In this document: piece after piece, positions 42,920-43,132 of the stretch
Numbering within the stretch: the stretch's first letter is position 1
Layout: each line of letters opens with the position of its first letter
The notes under the pieces: model-generated
Databases searched by the model: none
The model's input: only the letters and a program-made list of their open reading frames with translations
What the model was told of the DNA's origin: nothing
Translations under genes and position numbers: made by a program
Assembly: GCA_013288745.1 (NCBI GenBank)
Contig: JABDBG010000012.1
Span: 1 to 43,132 of the forward strand
Direction of reading: 5' to 3'
DNA from: Bacteroidota bacterium
GTDB taxonomy: Bacteria; Bacteroidota; Bacteroidia; Chitinophagales; Chitinophagaceae
DNA length: 43,132 nt

Positions 42920-43132
42920 TCAAATCTTCCATTTTTATTTTCGTCAGCACTTTCGCTATTGCTACCAATAAAATCGATACCACAAAAAAAGCGATACATA
43001 TATACAGGCAGTGTAGCAATACCGTCGACAAGCCCCAAAAATCTACATTCATGAAAGGGTAAGGATAAAAATGCACAATCGCTCCTCTGATCAAAGTATA
43101 TATGCAATACACTAATGGATAGATCAACCACG
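42912..43132 (-). CDS. Pr6Pr-like membrane protein, N-terminus beyond right edge
   Basis: Only the last 73 codons are in the window; the frame is open to the right edge. The visible part, WLIYPLVYCIYTLIRG followed by YPYPFMNV, matches the C-terminal segment of the Pr6Pr (FAR-17a/AIG1-like) membrane family, and a last membrane helix (LLHCLYICIAFFVVSILLVA) precedes a short basic/acidic tail ending MEDLTT. The function in bacteria is unknown. It overlaps the dnaG stop region by 8 bp on the opposite strand. Confidence 0.75.
   Translation of the reverse strand, partial: WLIYPLVYCIYTLIRGAIVHFYPYPFMNVDFWGLSTVLLHCLYICIAFFVVSILLVAIAKVLTKIKMEDLTT

Noticed and set aside
42796-43131. A 111-codon minus-strand frame at the right edge
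   Set aside because: It overlaps the dnaG 3' end by over 120 bp, while the neighbouring frame ending at 42912 has the conserved membrane-protein motif WLIYPLVYCIYTLIRG.
1-43132. CRISPR array, prophage, insertion sequence or integrase
   Set aside because: No regularly spaced short repeats, transposase, integrase or phage structural genes were seen; the repeats found are short hairpins and one two-copy tandem repeat.

Overview
The window looks like chromosomal DNA from a Bacteroidota bacterium, probably of the Chitinophagaceae/Chitinophagia type. The signs are: AT-rich DNA; weak or absent Shine-Dalgarno sequences; several promoters of the Bacteroidota TTTG-N19-TAnnTTTG kind; TonB-type outer-membrane receptors; LytS/LytTR signalling; a GSCFA protein; a ferredoxin next to an acyl-CoA reductase; the long form of IspH; and many short intergenic hairpin repeats. 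No phage, transposase, rRNA or CRISPR array is visible.

Layout. 1-1237: an AT-rich gene of unknown function cut by the left edge. 1.3-5.6 kb: an AI-2E family permease, a small beta-barrel protein, a repeat-filled gap (3.12-3.89 kb) holding a diverged tandem repeat of about 290 bp, a secreted esterase and a small secreted protein. 5.7-16.6 kb: a ribosomal-peptide (RiPP) locus, all on the minus strand. In transcription order it holds an outer-membrane receptor, a full-length LanB dehydratase, a C39-peptidase ABC exporter, a short HlyD-like adaptor, two very small precursor peptides (46 and 48 aa) and a LytS/LytTR two-component pair. 16.9-23.5 kb: tRNA-Arg(ACG) and housekeeping genes (rlmH, rhomboid protease, tilS, TPR protein, etfBA, bifunctional nuclease, ispE with an apparent frameshift). 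23.5-27.7 kb: a subtilase and a TPP-riboswitch-controlled TonB receptor. 27.7-43.1 kb: mainly housekeeping genes (rhodanese, PASTA protein, ddl, lipoproteins, ferredoxin, acyl-CoA reductase, HtrA protease, GH13 enzyme, ispH, FkbM methyltransferase, GSCFA protein, HMG-CoA lyase, TPR protein, dnaG, Pr6Pr-like membrane protein).

The most interesting system is the RiPP locus. Both precursors carry a leader of the Bacteroidota class I lanthipeptide type and a GG processing site that suits the C39 exporter. Neither core contains cysteine, and no LanC cyclase gene lies in or near the locus. Lanthionine rings therefore cannot form within these peptides. The inferred product is a short, linear, Pro-rich peptide with Ser/Thr dehydrated to Dha/Dhb and a shared PPP(S)GTR C-terminus. 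The exporter proteins are also unusual: the HlyD-like adaptor appears to lack the coiled-coil hairpin, and a TonB-receptor-type barrel, not a TolC, leads the operon. These points are inferred from sequence reading alone.
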